64,000 nucleotides of DNA from JAPOUP01 sp965201085 (GCA_965201085.1 CBDAVS010000015.1:186001-250000), one strand, 5' to 3'; shown: positions 46,875 through 56,963, counted from the first letter of the stretch. Numbers and translations: made by a program. The notes: generated by a model not told the origin, from the sequence alone.

Positions 46875-48140
46875 ATGGCAAGATCTTCCAGAAACGAAGA
46901 CAAGGATCTTCTCCACTGCTCGTTTTGCGGCAAGAGCCAGCATGAGGTCCGCAAACTGATCGCTGGACCGAGCGTGTATATCTGCGATGAATGTGTGGAA
47001 CTCTGCACCGACATCATACGTGAGGAAACCAAGACCGTCGGTCTGAAGGCGGCGGATGGCGTGCCGACACCAAGCGAGATCTGCGAGGTGCTGGATGATT
47101 ACGTGATCGGCCAGGAACACGCCAAGCGCGTGCTCTCGGTCGCGGTTTACAACCATTACAAACGCCTTGGCAATGTCGGAAAGACGGGAGACATCGAGCT
47201 TGCGAAATCGAATATCCTCCTGATCGGTCCGACGGGGTGCGGAAAGACCCTGCTCGCGCAGACACTGGCTCGGATTCTCGACGTGCCGTTCACAATGGCC
47301 GACGCCACCACCCTCACGGAGGCGGGTTATGTCGGTGAGGATGTCGAAAACATCATTCTTAAACTGCTTCAGGCGAGCGAGTACAACGTTGAGCGTGCCC
47401 AGCGCGGCATCGTCTATATCGATGAAGTCGATAAGATCACCAGAAAATCCGAGAATCCCTCGATTACCCGTGACGTAAGCGGGGAGGGTGTGCAGCAGGC
47501 CCTTCTGAAGATCATGGAAGGCACCATCGCCTCGGTTCCGCCCCAGGGTGGACGCAAACATCCGCAGCAGGAGTTCCTTCAGGTGGACACGACCAACATA
47601 CTGTTCATATGCGGTGGCGCCTTCGCGGGTCTGGAGAAGATAATTTCGCAACGCGGCAGAGGCTCGGCGATGGGCTTCGGTGCCGACGTGAAGGATGAGG
47701 ACCAACGCGCCATCGGCGAGATGTTCGCCGAACTGGAGCCGGAGGATCTCCTGAAATATGGCTTGATCCCGGAATTTGTGGGCCGTCTTCCGGTGGTTGC
47801 GACCCTTAAGGATCTCGATGAGGCCGCGTTGGTGACGATCCTGAGCCAACCGAAAAACGCATTGGTGAAGCAGTACCAGCGGATGTTCGAACTGGAGGAT
47901 ACCCGGCTGACCTTCACCGAGGGTGCGCAGAACGCGATCGCGAAACGCGCCATCGTCCGCAAGACCGGTGCGCGTGGGCTTCGATCGATCATGGAGGACA
48001 TTCTTCTCGACACGATGTTCGATCTACCCGGAATGCACTCGGTCGAGGAAGTGGTGGTGAACGAAGAGGCGGTGAATTCGGATACCGCGCCGTTGATGAT
48101 CCATTCCGACCGTCACCAGGAAGAGGCGAGCAGCGCCTGA
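46875..48140 (+). CDS. clpX: ATP-dependent Clp protease ATP-binding subunit
   Basis: Protein of 421 aa. An N-terminal C4 zinc finger (HCSFCGKS, then CDECVELC) binds adaptors and substrates. The AAA+ core has Walker A LIGPTGCGKTLLA, the pore loop GYVGED, Walker B GIVYIDEVDKI and the ClpP-docking loop with its IGF-type motif (SAMGFGADVKD). Sensor 2 is in KTGARGLRSIMED. All positions look normal. It unfolds tagged proteins and feeds them to ClpP. Confidence 0.97.
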   Translation: MARSSRNEDKDLLHCSFCGKSQHEVRKLIAGPSVYICDECVELCTDIIREETKTVGLKAADGVPTPSEICEVLDDYVIGQEHAKRVLSVAVYNHYKRLGNVGKTGDIELAKSNILLIGPTGCGKTLLAQTLARILDVPFTMADATTLTEAGYVGEDVENIILKLLQASEYNVERAQRGIVYIDEVDKITRKSENPSITRDVSGEGVQQALLKIMEGTIASVPPQGGRKHPQQEFLQVDTTNILFICGGAFAGLEKIISQRGRGSAMGFGADVKDEDQRAIGEMFAELEPEDLLKYGLIPEFVGRLPVVATLKDLDEAALVTILSQPKNALVKQYQRMFELEDTRLTFTEGAQNAIAKRAIVRKTGARGLRSIMEDILLDTMFDLPGMHSVEEVVVNEEAVNSDTAPLMIHSDRHQEEASSA

Positions 48141-48754
48141 TGACCATTGGAGGGCCTTGCGTTATCCATCACACCGATGGAACGGCCAAGTCAGAGTATT
48201 CACGCCACCACCCCGGCGGCGAAATGCGGGAACGGCTCTGCGCCGTTATATATGGCCGATCGCGCGGTCTATGTGATGGCTCCTACGAACGCGTTCCTCA
48301 AGTTCTGAGGTCGCGTCGTCACTGACGGCCAAGAAAGCAGGTTCCACTTTGAATCCGCTCCTGGAACGCAGGTTGAACTCGCGCGAATGCGGATACCGGA
48401 ATGGCTTCCTCGGTCCGGCCACCCCACATGTTTGGGATTGCTTCGACGTAGCGCCGTTCAGGGATTGAGGATGATGGACTGCATTGTCCGCGAAGGTCTT
48501 GCCTGTTCGAAGCCCCGAAGATGTCAGCGACCCCGCGCCCGTGGATCCGCAAGGGTTTGTTCGGAAAGGACGAAGTCGCCAAACGTTCCGGTTCTGTCGG
48601 ACATATTCCCCGTTTCTGGAAAAAATAGGAATTATACTCCAATACATTCGCAATAATGCGAAAATTATTGTGAAAACGCCAAAATAAGGCCCTTGAATAA
48701 AACAAATGTTCTGAATATCTGCGCTCGTAGAACACACCAAACGGAGATGGAACC
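48141..48754. other. Long upstream region of the sulfurtransferase operon
   Basis: 614 bp with no convincing gene. The right third is strikingly AT-rich compared with the surroundings and holds the palindromes at 48647-48670. A possible promoter is TTGAAT (near 48692), 17 bases, then TATCTG, about 40 bp before the start codon; this is a visual match only. Confidence 0.4.
48647..48670. promoter_or_regulatory. Overlapping palindromes, candidate operator of the sulfur operon
   Basis: TTCGCA-ATAA-TGCGAA (48647-48662) overlaps CAATAAT-N6-ATTATTG (48651-48670). Both are perfect inverted repeats, about 85 bp before the sulfurtransferase start. Size and AT-rich symmetry suit a dimeric repressor such as the ArsR-type persulfide sensors (BigR/SqrR) that often control such genes; no regulator gene is adjacent. 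Confidence 0.5.
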
Positions 48755-49702
48755 ATGAAATATCTGTCATTGATCGCCGCCGCTATGGTCGGCTCGGCCA
48801 CTGTTGCGGCCGCGTCGACGTTCGGACCCCTTACGACACCGGAGGAGCTTGAGACCGCCCTTGAGCGCACGATTCCGATCATCCTCGACATCCGTGGAGA
48901 CGCCTACGCGGAGGGGCATATTCCCGGTGCCGTTTCGGCTCCATACAGCCTGTTTCGCGGTCCTGCGGAAAATCCGGGCCGGATCCTGGAAGTGGAAACC
49001 CTTGAAAGCCGCTTCGAGTCCCTGGGGCTTAATTTCGAGCAGCCGATCGTCATCGTTCACGAGGGCAATAACGGCAGCAATTTCGGCGCCGCCGCACGCG
49101 TTTACTGGACGCTCAAGTCCACGGGTTTTGCAGACCTGACCATTCTCAACGGAGGCAAGCTGGGATGGCAGGCGGCGGGTCTTCCGCTGGAGACCGAGGC
49201 TGTCAACCCGGTGGCAACGGACCTTGAACTCAGCTTCACCAACGACTGGACCGTAACGACACCCGAAGTGGCGGAATTCGCCCAAGCCAGTCTGGAGGGT
49301 TCGACCGAGTCCGGAAATACGGTGATCGTCGATGCGAGGCCCACCGAATTCTATGTGGGCGAGAGGAAGCATGACAGGGCCTCGCGACCCGGAACCGTGC
49401 CGGGAGCCCTGAACTATTCGCAGGCGAATTTCTTCGATGAGGAAGACGCCTTTATCAAGGCGAGCCTTGACGGTAACTCGCTTAAGGAGATGCTTGGCAT
49501 CGCGGATGGCTATGAAGTGGTCTCCTTCTGCAATACCGGTCATTGGGCGGCGACGAACTGGTTCGCTCTGTCGGAGATCGCCGGAATCGATAACGTGAAG
49601 CTCTATCCCGGTTCGATGGTCGAATATTCGAATGCGAAGCAACCCATGACGAATACACCCGGTCTGTTCCAGAACCTGAAGAATATGCTATCCGGTGGCT
49701 GA
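48755..49702 (+). CDS. Periplasmic sulfurtransferase with two rhodanese domains
   Basis: Protein of 315 aa. A signal peptide (YLSLIAAAMVGSATVAAAS) directs it to the periplasm. Two rhodanese folds follow. In the first, the active-site loop carries no cysteine (VHEGNNGSNFG); in the second the loop is SFCNTGHWAAT with the catalytic Cys. It moves sulfane sulfur, for example from thiosulfate, to an acceptor. The following importer gene starts before this one ends, which ties the two functions together. The start follows GGAGATGGAACC. Confidence 0.9.
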   Translation: MKYLSLIAAAMVGSATVAAASTFGPLTTPEELETALERTIPIILDIRGDAYAEGHIPGAVSAPYSLFRGPAENPGRILEVETLESRFESLGLNFEQPIVIVHEGNNGSNFGAAARVYWTLKSTGFADLTILNGGKLGWQAAGLPLETEAVNPVATDLELSFTNDWTVTTPEVAEFAQASLEGSTESGNTVIVDARPTEFYVGERKHDRASRPGTVPGALNYSQANFFDEEDAFIKASLDGNSLKEMLGIADGYEVVSFCNTGHWAATNWFALSEIAGIDNVKLYPGSMVEYSNAKQPMTNTPGLFQNLKNMLSGG

Positions 49703-50810
49703 CGTCGCTCCGGGTATGTTCATCGTTCGACGCGGCGGCTTGATCGCGTTTGCGATCGCCGCCGCGTTCGCGGTGACACTGTTCGCCGGAGTTCGGTACG
49801 GAGCGATGCTCGCCATCGGTCTTGGCTTCGGCCTCATTCTTGAAGGGTTGAGGTTCGGTTTCGCGGGGCCGTGGCGGGCGCTCATCCTGAAGCGCGATGC
49901 GTCGGGGGCGCTTGGTCAGTTGCTGGCGATCGCCATTGCCGCGGTGATCGCCATTCCGTTGCTGGAGGTGCGACCCGAGGAATTGACGGGAGCCGGGGCG
50001 CCGATTGGCCTGGCAATGGTTTTCGGCGCGTTCCTCTTTGGCATAGCGATGCAGGTGGTTCTGGCCTGCGGGTCGGGCACGCTCGTGAATGCCGGTTCGG
50101 GAAACCTCTTAAGCCTGGCTGCGCTACCGTTCTTCGCGATCGGAAGCTTTTTCGGGGCCTATCACCTGATTTGGTGGACCAAGCTGGGTTCACTGCCGGT
50201 TCACAACCTGACTGGCTGGAGCGGCGTTGGTCTGACTTTGGCCGGTCTGGCGGCGGTGGCTGCCGTAATGCTGTGGCGATCCGCTCCCGAACACCGAAGG
50301 CTTCCGCGCCGCTACGTGATCGCGGCGGCTTTGCTGGCATGTCTGGCGATCCTGAATCTCGTGGCCGCGGGACAGCCCTGGGGCGTTGTCTATGGTCTCG
50401 GTCTTTGGGTTGCGAAGGGAGCGACCACCGCTGGCGCCGATCTGTCAGGCTCGGCCTTCTGGTCCGCTGGCGCCAGCGTTGAACGCGTCGAGGCGAGCAT
50501 CCTCACCGACTATACATCGCTGACGAATATCGGAATCATGCTCGGAGCTTTCCTGGTCGTCTGCTGGCGTCGGGGCGGTCTTTCGCAGAAGGTTCCCAAA
50601 TTTCCGGCGAAGGCGTGGTTGGCTGCGATGGTTTCCGGTTTCGTACTTGGCTATTGCGCGCGTCTGGCGTTTGGCTGCAATGTGGGGGCGTTCTTTTCGG
50701 GTATTTCTACCGGAAGCCTGCATGGTTGGGTATGGTTCGCCGCGGCGTTCTGCGGCGCGTTCATTGGCGTAAGGCTAAGGCCAGCGCTTGGATTGGAGCC
50801 TCGACAATGA
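49695..50810 (+). CDS. YeeE/YedE family membrane protein, thiosulfate importer TsuA-like
   Basis: Protein of up to 371 aa with about nine to ten membrane segments. Signature DUF395 motifs: LACGSGTLVNAGSGN with its cysteine, IGSFFGAYH, and the second repeat LAFGCNVGAFFSGISTGSLHGW with its cysteine. These cysteines line the pathway in thiosulfate importers of the TsuA class. The GTG at 49695 overlaps the sulfurtransferase stop; ATG 49716 is an alternative. It probably brings thiosulfate or a related sulfur species inward, with the periplasmic sulfurtransferase as partner. Confidence 0.9.
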   Translation: MADVAPGMFIVRRGGLIAFAIAAAFAVTLFAGVRYGAMLAIGLGFGLILEGLRFGFAGPWRALILKRDASGALGQLLAIAIAAVIAIPLLEVRPEELTGAGAPIGLAMVFGAFLFGIAMQVVLACGSGTLVNAGSGNLLSLAALPFFAIGSFFGAYHLIWWTKLGSLPVHNLTGWSGVGLTLAGLAAVAAVMLWRSAPEHRRLPRRYVIAAALLACLAILNLVAAGQPWGVVYGLGLWVAKGATTAGADLSGSAFWSAGASVERVEASILTDYTSLTNIGIMLGAFLVVCWRRGGLSQKVPKFPAKAWLAAMVSGFVLGYCARLAFGCNVGAFFSGISTGSLHGWVWFAAAFCGAFIGVRLRPALGLEPRQ

Positions 50811-50971
50811 CCCGAGGGATTACGGCCGGGATGGCACTGTCGCTCATACTCGCTCTGCTGGCATTCGATCTGGCCACCGCGGAGCTGAACCCTTACAACG
50901 CTCCGGCGCCTATCGCGCTTGGATCGGGGGTGGCGAGCGCCGGTGGATTCTGCGGCGAGCTACCCGAATAG
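50807..50971 (+). CDS. 54-aa exported or membrane peptide coupled to the TsuA-like gene
   Basis: ATGA overlap with the importer stop shows translational coupling. One hydrophobic N-terminal segment (GMALSLILALLAFDLATA) is followed by a short, unusual tail (ELNPYNAPAPIALGSG, then ASAGGFCGELPE) with one cysteine near the end. This looks like a signal peptide or anchor plus a small periplasmic tail. No named family is recognised. Position and the single Cys suggest an accessory of sulfur transfer or import. Confidence 0.6.
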   Translation: MTRGITAGMALSLILALLAFDLATAELNPYNAPAPIALGSGVASAGGFCGELPE

Positions 50972-52276
50972 GTTTCGTTGCCGCTCTATCCGTGTCGCCG
51001 AAGGAAGCTGGGTTCGAACAGGTCCATTCACGTCGGTATACCCGCATATCGATAGGGGTTGGCCGCAATGGGCGGTATCACCACCGCGGATCCGGTCCTT
51101 CAGCCGGTTTTTCCATCAGCAGTGGACCCACCATCTTCGCACCAACGAATTGTGACACAAATCAGTAGTTGCACATCCGCCTTCCGCGCGAGGGATGGAA
51201 CGTTTTGAATGTTTGGCCTGAATCGTGCTTGATGGTCGTTTCATATCTCTGGAGGAATCAGTGCTTCCTGCCCATTCGTCGGCCTCTCGCCCGCGCTTGT
51301 CATCTCGACCATGATTTCGTTCACGAAGCTGAAGATCGTCGAAGAACAGTTCTCCGTTCCCGTTGCGGAAATGCCGGTAGACCTCTGCCACCGCTGATCG
51401 GAAACTCGGCGGGAATGTCCCAGATGGGCGTGCAGTGCGCGAATGATCCTCAGGATCAGCTCCCGCTTGCCGATCACTACCAATGAAGCTAATGCGTCGC
51501 TTACGGAGATTGGACCAAAGTCTCTTCGGACCATCCCACGTCGCTGCGTACGGAACCTGATCGCTTCGATCGGATCGGAAGCCGCCATGGGAAAGTGACA
51601 ATCCTCATAGATCTCGATTTCCAGTCTCCGCCGTCGAATCCGCTGCGAATGTTCCTTCCGCTCAGCGTCGTATGGACCATCATCACGGCGGTGGACGGTG
51701 CGGGGACCGGTCAGGCCCGAGTTCCCGACACAACTTTTGTGGCGGCAGGGCGGAAACGTCGATCCATCTTGATTTCAGCTTCCTGTTGCGGAAGCACCAA
51801 CCCGGAACAGCGCACCGCCTGATCCGAGCGAGCTTTTCGGCAAACGTGACCTGCGTGGGCTCAGCTTGGGTTCCCGGAGCCCGAAATCCGCCGGATTCAG
51901 CCCAGTTCCGGGGGAATCCGGGGTTTTCTGGCCGAGACCATTTACCGAGAGCTCGATCGAAGTCACCCGAATGCGGTAGTGCTGCGCAAACCACCGCGAC
52001 TTGTCGGGTATCTTTGGAGGTGTCCGCCAACAGGGTGAACGGCAGGCTTCGAACAAGTTAAGGAAGCAGCATGAATGAACCGTTCCTCGGAAAAACGGGT
52101 GGAATTCTGCCATGATTTGAGGACGTTTTCCGCACATTGGCCACCGGAGCATTGCCGTCAGCGCCTGCGCGACACGGTGGCTCAATCCGTCTCGATGTAG
52201 TCATACGGACAATCTGTCATTGCAATCGCGACATGCTCGGCTAAGAGCGGTTGCGTCGCTCGGACAGGGAATCCAC
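50972..52276. other. Long gene-poor region before lysA
   Basis: 1.3 kb without an intact gene. Minus-strand fragments around 51240-51590 (DALASLVVIGKRELILRIIRAL, then STGISATGTEN) look like worn coding DNA, perhaps mobile-element derived, but could not be assigned. A worn ISNCY-like end lies at 51871-51945. Confidence 0.4.
51871..51945 (-). mobile_element. Degenerate ISNCY-type element end
   Basis: Read on the minus strand, this stretch gives GGCCAGAAAACCCCGG, then AATCCGGCGGATTTCGG. This aligns with the left ends of the three ISNCY copies (GTCTGCCAGAAAACCCCGTG, then AATCCGGCGGATTCCGG). No second end or transposase was found, so it is a solo fragment or an older relative. Confidence 0.5.
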
Positions 52277-53542
52277 ATGGACCATTTCATTTACCGGGAT
52301 GGCGCGTTGTACGCGGAAGAGGTGCCGGTCCAGGAAGTGGCGGCGTCCGTCGGAACGCCATTCTATCTTTATTCGACCGCGACACTGACCCGTCATTACA
52401 GGTTGTTCGACGACGGGCTGGGGAGTCTGGATCATCTTATCTGTTACGCCGTGAAAGCCAATTCCAATCAAGCGGTTCTGAAGATTCTGACAAATCTCGG
52501 GGCTGGAATGGACGTCGTTTCCGGCGGCGAGTACGCGCGCGCGCGCGCGGCTGGTGCGCCGAGCGACCGGATTGTCTTTTCGGGTGTCGGCAAGACGAGG
52601 GCCGAAATGGAACAGGTGCTGGCAGGGGGCATCAGGCAGATAAACCTGGAATCCGAACCTGAGATGGAATTGTTATCCCAGGTGGCGGCGTCGATGGGTC
52701 TGACGGTTCCGGTCGCGTTCAGGATCAATCCCGATGTGGATGCGGGAACCCACGACAAGATTACCACCGGAAGGGCGGAGGATAAGTTCGGTATTCCGGC
52801 CAATCGTGCGCTCGACGCATATAAATCGGCTGCTTCACGTCCAGGACTTAAGGTGGTTGGAATTGATGTGCATATCGGAAGTCAGTTGACCGATCTCGCA
52901 CCGTATGAGGAAGCGTTTCGACTTGTCGCCGCACTCACCGACCGGCTACGCTCCAATGGACACGAGATCAGCCGACTGGATCTCGGTGGCGGATTGGGCA
53001 TACCCTACAGGCGCTCGAACGATGCGCCTCCGCTTCCTGTCGAGTTCTGTGATCTGGTAAAGCGTACTATCGGACATCTGAACTGTGAGGTCGAGATCGA
53101 ACCGGGGCGGTTGATTGCCGGCAACGCCGGTATTCTTGTGACCCGCCTGCTCTATGTGAAATCGGGCGAGGACCGGAACTTTATGATTCTCGACAGCGCT
53201 ATGAACGACCTTGTACGTCCGGCCATGTATTCCAGCTACCATGAAATCGTTCCGGTTTTGGAACCGGCGCCCGGAGCGGACCTGCGCCCCTACGACATAG
53301 TGGGACCGGTATGTGAATCCGGAGATACATTCGCGAAGCAAAGGGCGATGCCGCCGCTCGCTTCGGGCGATCTTGTGGTTTTTCGAAGCGCCGGAGCCTA
53401 TGGTGCTGTGATGGCCAGCGAATACAACACACGCCCGTTGGTGCCGGAGGTATTGGTCGATGGGGACCGGTTCGCCGTCGTACGGGTGCGACCGACATTT
53501 GACGAAATTCTCAGACGCGATATAATTCCCGAATGGCTCTGA
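52277..53542 (+). CDS. lysA: Diaminopimelate decarboxylase
   Basis: Protein of 421 aa. PLP enzyme making L-lysine from meso-diaminopimelate. The PLP lysine is in CYAVKANSNQAVL; HIGSQLTD, the phosphate-binding DLGGGLGIPYR, EIEPGRLIAGNAG and the subunit-shared CESGDTFAKQR are all in place. The start at 52277 follows CAGGGA; an in-frame extension to 52220 is not needed. The TIGR02302 gene follows after 35 bp. Confidence 0.97.
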   Translation: MDHFIYRDGALYAEEVPVQEVAASVGTPFYLYSTATLTRHYRLFDDGLGSLDHLICYAVKANSNQAVLKILTNLGAGMDVVSGGEYARARAAGAPSDRIVFSGVGKTRAEMEQVLAGGIRQINLESEPEMELLSQVAASMGLTVPVAFRINPDVDAGTHDKITTGRAEDKFGIPANRALDAYKSAASRPGLKVVGIDVHIGSQLTDLAPYEEAFRLVAALTDRLRSNGHEISRLDLGGGLGIPYRRSNDAPPLPVEFCDLVKRTIGHLNCEVEIEPGRLIAGNAGILVTRLLYVKSGEDRNFMILDSAMNDLVRPAMYSSYHEIVPVLEPAPGADLRPYDIVGPVCESGDTFAKQRAMPPLASGDLVVFRSAGAYGAVMASEYNTRPLVPEVLVDGDRFAVVRVRPTFDEILRRDIIPEWL

Positions 53543-53577
53543 TGCGCGTCCGGCGCGTGAACGGATTGCTGTGAACG

Positions 53578-56103
53578 ATGAAGGAACCGCTCATATTACG
53601 GCATACCCACTCTGGAAGGCTGCGATTGATGTTGTGGCTGACCTGGGCTGGATTGCTCGCTGAGCGCCTGACGCGTGCCTTCTGGCCGCTCTGGTCATTC
53701 CTTTTCATTGGGGCCGCGGCCCCAATGCTTGGTCTGCACGACCTGGTTCCGATCGAAGTCGCGTGGGGGGCAACGGTCTTTGTGGTCGCTGGATTCATCG
53801 CCGCTCTGGGTTGGGGCATTCGGACATTCCGCCCGCCATCCAATCTCGAGGCCCGGGATCGTCTGGACCGTAACCTCCCGGGGCGTCCAATCGCGGCGCT
53901 TGGCGACACCATGGTGATCGGATCGGGAGACCGAGCGGCCGAGGCGGTCTGGAACGAGCATGTCGCGCGCATGGAATTGGCTCTGCGGAATGTCAGGGCG
54001 GTTGGACCCGACCTCAGGATTTCCAACCGTGACCCATTCGCACTTCGCTACGTGGCGGTGCTGTTCTTCGCGGTCGCGGCGCTGTTCGGTTCAGTGGTCA
54101 AGGTCACCTCGGTGACCGAGGTCATGCCGGGTGGCGATGGGGGGCTGGCATCGGGTCCTTCATGGGAGGGCTGGGTCAGTCCCCCTGCCTATACCGGAAA
54201 GCCCACGCTCTATCTCAATGATATCACGCAATCGATAATTGCCGTGCCGGAGTCGAGTGAAGTCACTCTGAGGCTTTATGGGGAAGTTGGCGCACTGACC
54301 GTCGCCGAAACCATTTCCGGCAGGACCGGTCAACCGGGCAGCGCCGCCGACCCGGCGCAGAGCTTTGACGTCACCAGAAGCGGGACGCTCGCGATCGAAG
54401 GATCCGGCGGGTCTGAATGGGCCATCGAGGTCGTTGATGATGAACCCCCCGTGATCCAGACGGTGGGCGCGCCGACCCGCGGCCTGATGGGTGAAATGCG
54501 GCAGACGTTCCTGGCGCGGGATGATTACGGCGTGGTCAGTGGCTACGCCGTAATCGTACTGGATCTCGCGGCGGTTGACCGTCGCTACGGTCTTTCGATC
54601 AGTCCCGAGCGGCGGGAGCCGATCACCCTGGATCTTCCCGTCACCATTTCGGGTGATCGTGCTGAGTTCACGGAGACACTGATCGAGAACCTCAGCCATC
54701 ATCCCTGGGCGATGTTGCCCGTGAAGATCGACCTTTTCGCGCTGGACTCGCTCGGACAGGAAGGTGCCGCTGCATCGAATCATGTAGTCTTACCCGGGCG
54801 TCGGTTCTTCGATTCTATGGCCGCGGCGATCATTGAGCAGCGCAGGGACCTGCTTTGGAACCGCAGCAATGGCGGTCGAGTCGCGAAAGTTCTGCGAGCG
54901 GTCAGTCATAGACCCGAGGACCTTTTCGATTCCGAGGCGACCTATCTCAAGCTGCGCTATGCTCTGCGGCGGCTGGAGGCGGGATTGCCGGACACCGTGA
55001 CCGGGGAGCTGCGTGACGAAGTCGCGGAGGCTTTGTGGGATATCGCCGTCATGATCGAGGATGGAAACCTGGTCGATGCCCGTTCACGGTTACAGGAGGC
55101 CCGGGAACGGCTTAGGGAGGCCATGCGCAATGGCGCCACCGATGAAGAGATCTCCGCACTCATGCGGGAGCTGCGGGAGGCGATGCAGGATTATATTCGT
55201 GAGCTCGCACAGCAGCCGCAGGAGGGCGATCAACAGGCACGGAACGATCAAAACGGTCAGGAGATATCGGGCGACCAGCTTCAGGACATGATGGATCGAC
55301 TTCAGGAGTTGATGCAGCAGGGCCGGATGGACGAGGCGCAGCAACTGTTGGATCGACTGGCTGAGATGATGGAGAATCTACGAATTGCGCGAAGCCAGCA
55401 GCAGCCGGGTCAGCGGACAATGGAGGGGCTCACCGAAACCCTGCGTCGCCAGCTGGAGCTAAGCGACGATACATTTGGCGAGCTACAGGAACAGTTCGGC
55501 CAGCAGGGCGACGAAGGCGAGAATGGCGGTTTCGGTTCGGGCGAAGGGCAACAAAGCAGGCCGCAGCGGCCATCACTCGGACAGGGAGATGGAGCGGGAA
55601 CGAGCCAGGAAGAGCTATCGGAACGGCAGCGGGCGCTGATGCGGGAGCTTCGACGCCAGAGGAGCAACCTCCCCGGTGCGGGTACTTCCGAAGGTGACGC
55701 GGCCCGTGAAGCGTTCGACCGCGCCGGTGAAGCCATGGGCGATGCCGGTGAAGCGCTGTCAGGTAACGACCTGTCCAGCGCGCTCGATTCCCAGGCCGAG
55801 GCGATCGAAGCGATTCGGGAGGGAATGCGCAATCTAGGCGAAGCGCTGGCACAACAGCAGATGGGCCCACCCGGTCAGCCGGGAAGTGCCTCCGGTGAAG
55901 GTACGGCAGGAACTCAGCGTGACCCGTTGGGTCGTCTGCCGGGAACCAACGGGCAGCTTGGCAACCAGGAACGGCTTCTTCAGGATGGGGACGTCCACCG
56001 TCGCGCCCATGAACTCATGGATGAAATCCGTCGTCGATCAAGTGACCGAAGTCGTCCTGAAAGCGAACTGAATTACCTCAGGCGACTGCTGGAGCGGTTC
56101 TGA
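53578..56103 (+). CDS. TIGR02302/DUF4175 family membrane protein
   Basis: Protein of 841 aa. The N-terminus has membrane segments (FWPLWSFLFIGAAAPMLGL; EVAWGATVFVVAGFIAALGW) and another near residues 155-175. A periplasmic-type region includes WEGWVSPPAYTGKPTLYL. The last ~350 residues are very rich in Gln, Glu, Arg and Gly with heptad-like repeats (LQDMMDRLQELMQQGRMDEA), likely a long coiled coil, ending LNYLRRLLERF. This matches the alphaproteobacterial TIGR02302 family next to lysA. Function is unknown; an envelope role is likely. Confidence 0.92.
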   Translation: MKEPLILRHTHSGRLRLMLWLTWAGLLAERLTRAFWPLWSFLFIGAAAPMLGLHDLVPIEVAWGATVFVVAGFIAALGWGIRTFRPPSNLEARDRLDRNLPGRPIAALGDTMVIGSGDRAAEAVWNEHVARMELALRNVRAVGPDLRISNRDPFALRYVAVLFFAVAALFGSVVKVTSVTEVMPGGDGGLASGPSWEGWVSPPAYTGKPTLYLNDITQSIIAVPESSEVTLRLYGEVGALTVAETISGRTGQPGSAADPAQSFDVTRSGTLAIEGSGGSEWAIEVVDDEPPVIQTVGAPTRGLMGEMRQTFLARDDYGVVSGYAVIVLDLAAVDRRYGLSISPERREPITLDLPVTISGDRAEFTETLIENLSHHPWAMLPVKIDLFALDSLGQEGAAASNHVVLPGRRFFDSMAAAIIEQRRDLLWNRSNGGRVAKVLRAVSHRPEDLFDSEATYLKLRYALRRLEAGLPDTVTGELRDEVAEALWDIAVMIEDGNLVDARSRLQEARERLREAMRNGATDEEISALMRELREAMQDYIRELAQQPQEGDQQARNDQNGQEISGDQLQDMMDRLQELMQQGRMDEAQQLLDRLAEMMENLRIARSQQQPGQRTMEGLTETLRRQLELSDDTFGELQEQFGQQGDEGENGGFGSGEGQQSRPQRPSLGQGDGAGTSQEELSERQRALMRELRRQRSNLPGAGTSEGDAAREAFDRAGEAMGDAGEALSGNDLSSALDSQAEAIEAIREGMRNLGEALAQQQMGPPGQPGSASGEGTAGTQRDPLGRLPGTNGQLGNQERLLQDGDVHRRAHELMDEIRRRSSDRSRPESELNYLRRLLERF

Positions 56104-56144
56104 CTTTGTTGACCGTGACGGTAGTCGCCGTCCACCTATCGACG

Positions 56145-56789
56145 TCAGGACTCGCGCTCTAGAAGGTCCGCTGCGGCATTGATTGCCGTTTCGATCAACT
56201 CATTGATCCGCGCACGCAGTTCGTTGGCGCTTTCGACATAAGCGGTGATCCGGGGCTCGATCTGAGGCAGATGTTGGACGATCTGAGGAGCGAAGGAATA
56301 GACGAATAGCGCACCAAGCGCGGACAGAACGACGACGACCAATATCGGGATCATGAGGTTACGGTTGGGGCCGGCACTCTTGGTCTGGTTATTCGGTTCG
56401 TCGTGTGGAGCAGGACCGCTCTCAGTCGGTTCCGGCATTGCAACCGAAGTTTCTGGATCGATCTCACTACGGTCTTTGTTGGAACCGTGCGCCGTCGGTG
56501 CGGATTCCGCATCCGCTAGTCGTGCCTTGATTTCCCGTTCAGCTTCCTCGCGGAGCACGCGTGCCACATCGGAATCGATATCCTTTGGCTTTGGAGGTGA
56601 ATCACTTTCCTCCGATACGATAGCCGACATCGTTCGGGGGAAACCCATCGTCCCTTCATGCTGGCCTCGCTCAGGCATCTGATGCCAGGTATGGTGGCAA
56701 TTGCCACATCGCATCTCACGCCCTGCACGTGGAATAACGCTATTGTCAACCTCGTACAACGCTTCGCAATTCGGGCACGAGAGCCGCAT
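56145..56789 (-). CDS. MJ0042-type zinc-ribbon, single-pass membrane protein
   Basis: Protein of 214 aa. The N-terminal MJ0042 finger is clear (MRLSCPNCEALYEVDNSVIP, then MRCGNCHHTWHQ). An acidic, low-complexity linker runs to about residue 135. One membrane helix follows (LMIPILVVVVLSALGALFVYSF) and then a helical tail. The finger is therefore cytoplasmic. It ends convergently 41 bp from the TIGR02302 gene. In related genomes such genes lie beside ftsE-ftsX-plsC; here only plsC remains in view. Confidence 0.85.
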   Translation of the reverse strand: MRLSCPNCEALYEVDNSVIPRAGREMRCGNCHHTWHQMPERGQHEGTMGFPRTMSAIVSEESDSPPKPKDIDSDVARVLREEAEREIKARLADAESAPTAHGSNKDRSEIDPETSVAMPEPTESGPAPHDEPNNQTKSAGPNRNLMIPILVVVVLSALGALFVYSFAPQIVQHLPQIEPRITAYVESANELRARINELIETAINAAADLLERES

Positions 56790-56963
56790 TCCTTTACCCG
56801 TCCAACCTCAACCGAACTATGTTGCCGTTCCAGCCGTTTCAAAGAGTTTGTATCACCTTGCCGACATGATTCAATCGCTTCTCTTTGGCCTTGACTGAAA
56901 GACGGTGTCTGCGGTTGGATTGAAAGGTGGGAATTTCGGAGCGGATCTCCGAGGGAGTGCGAT

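Noticed and set aside
48246..48770. 174-codon minus-strand frame upstream of the sulfurtransferase gene
   Set aside because: No ribosome site or family likeness, and it covers the AT-rich regulatory region of the opposite gene.
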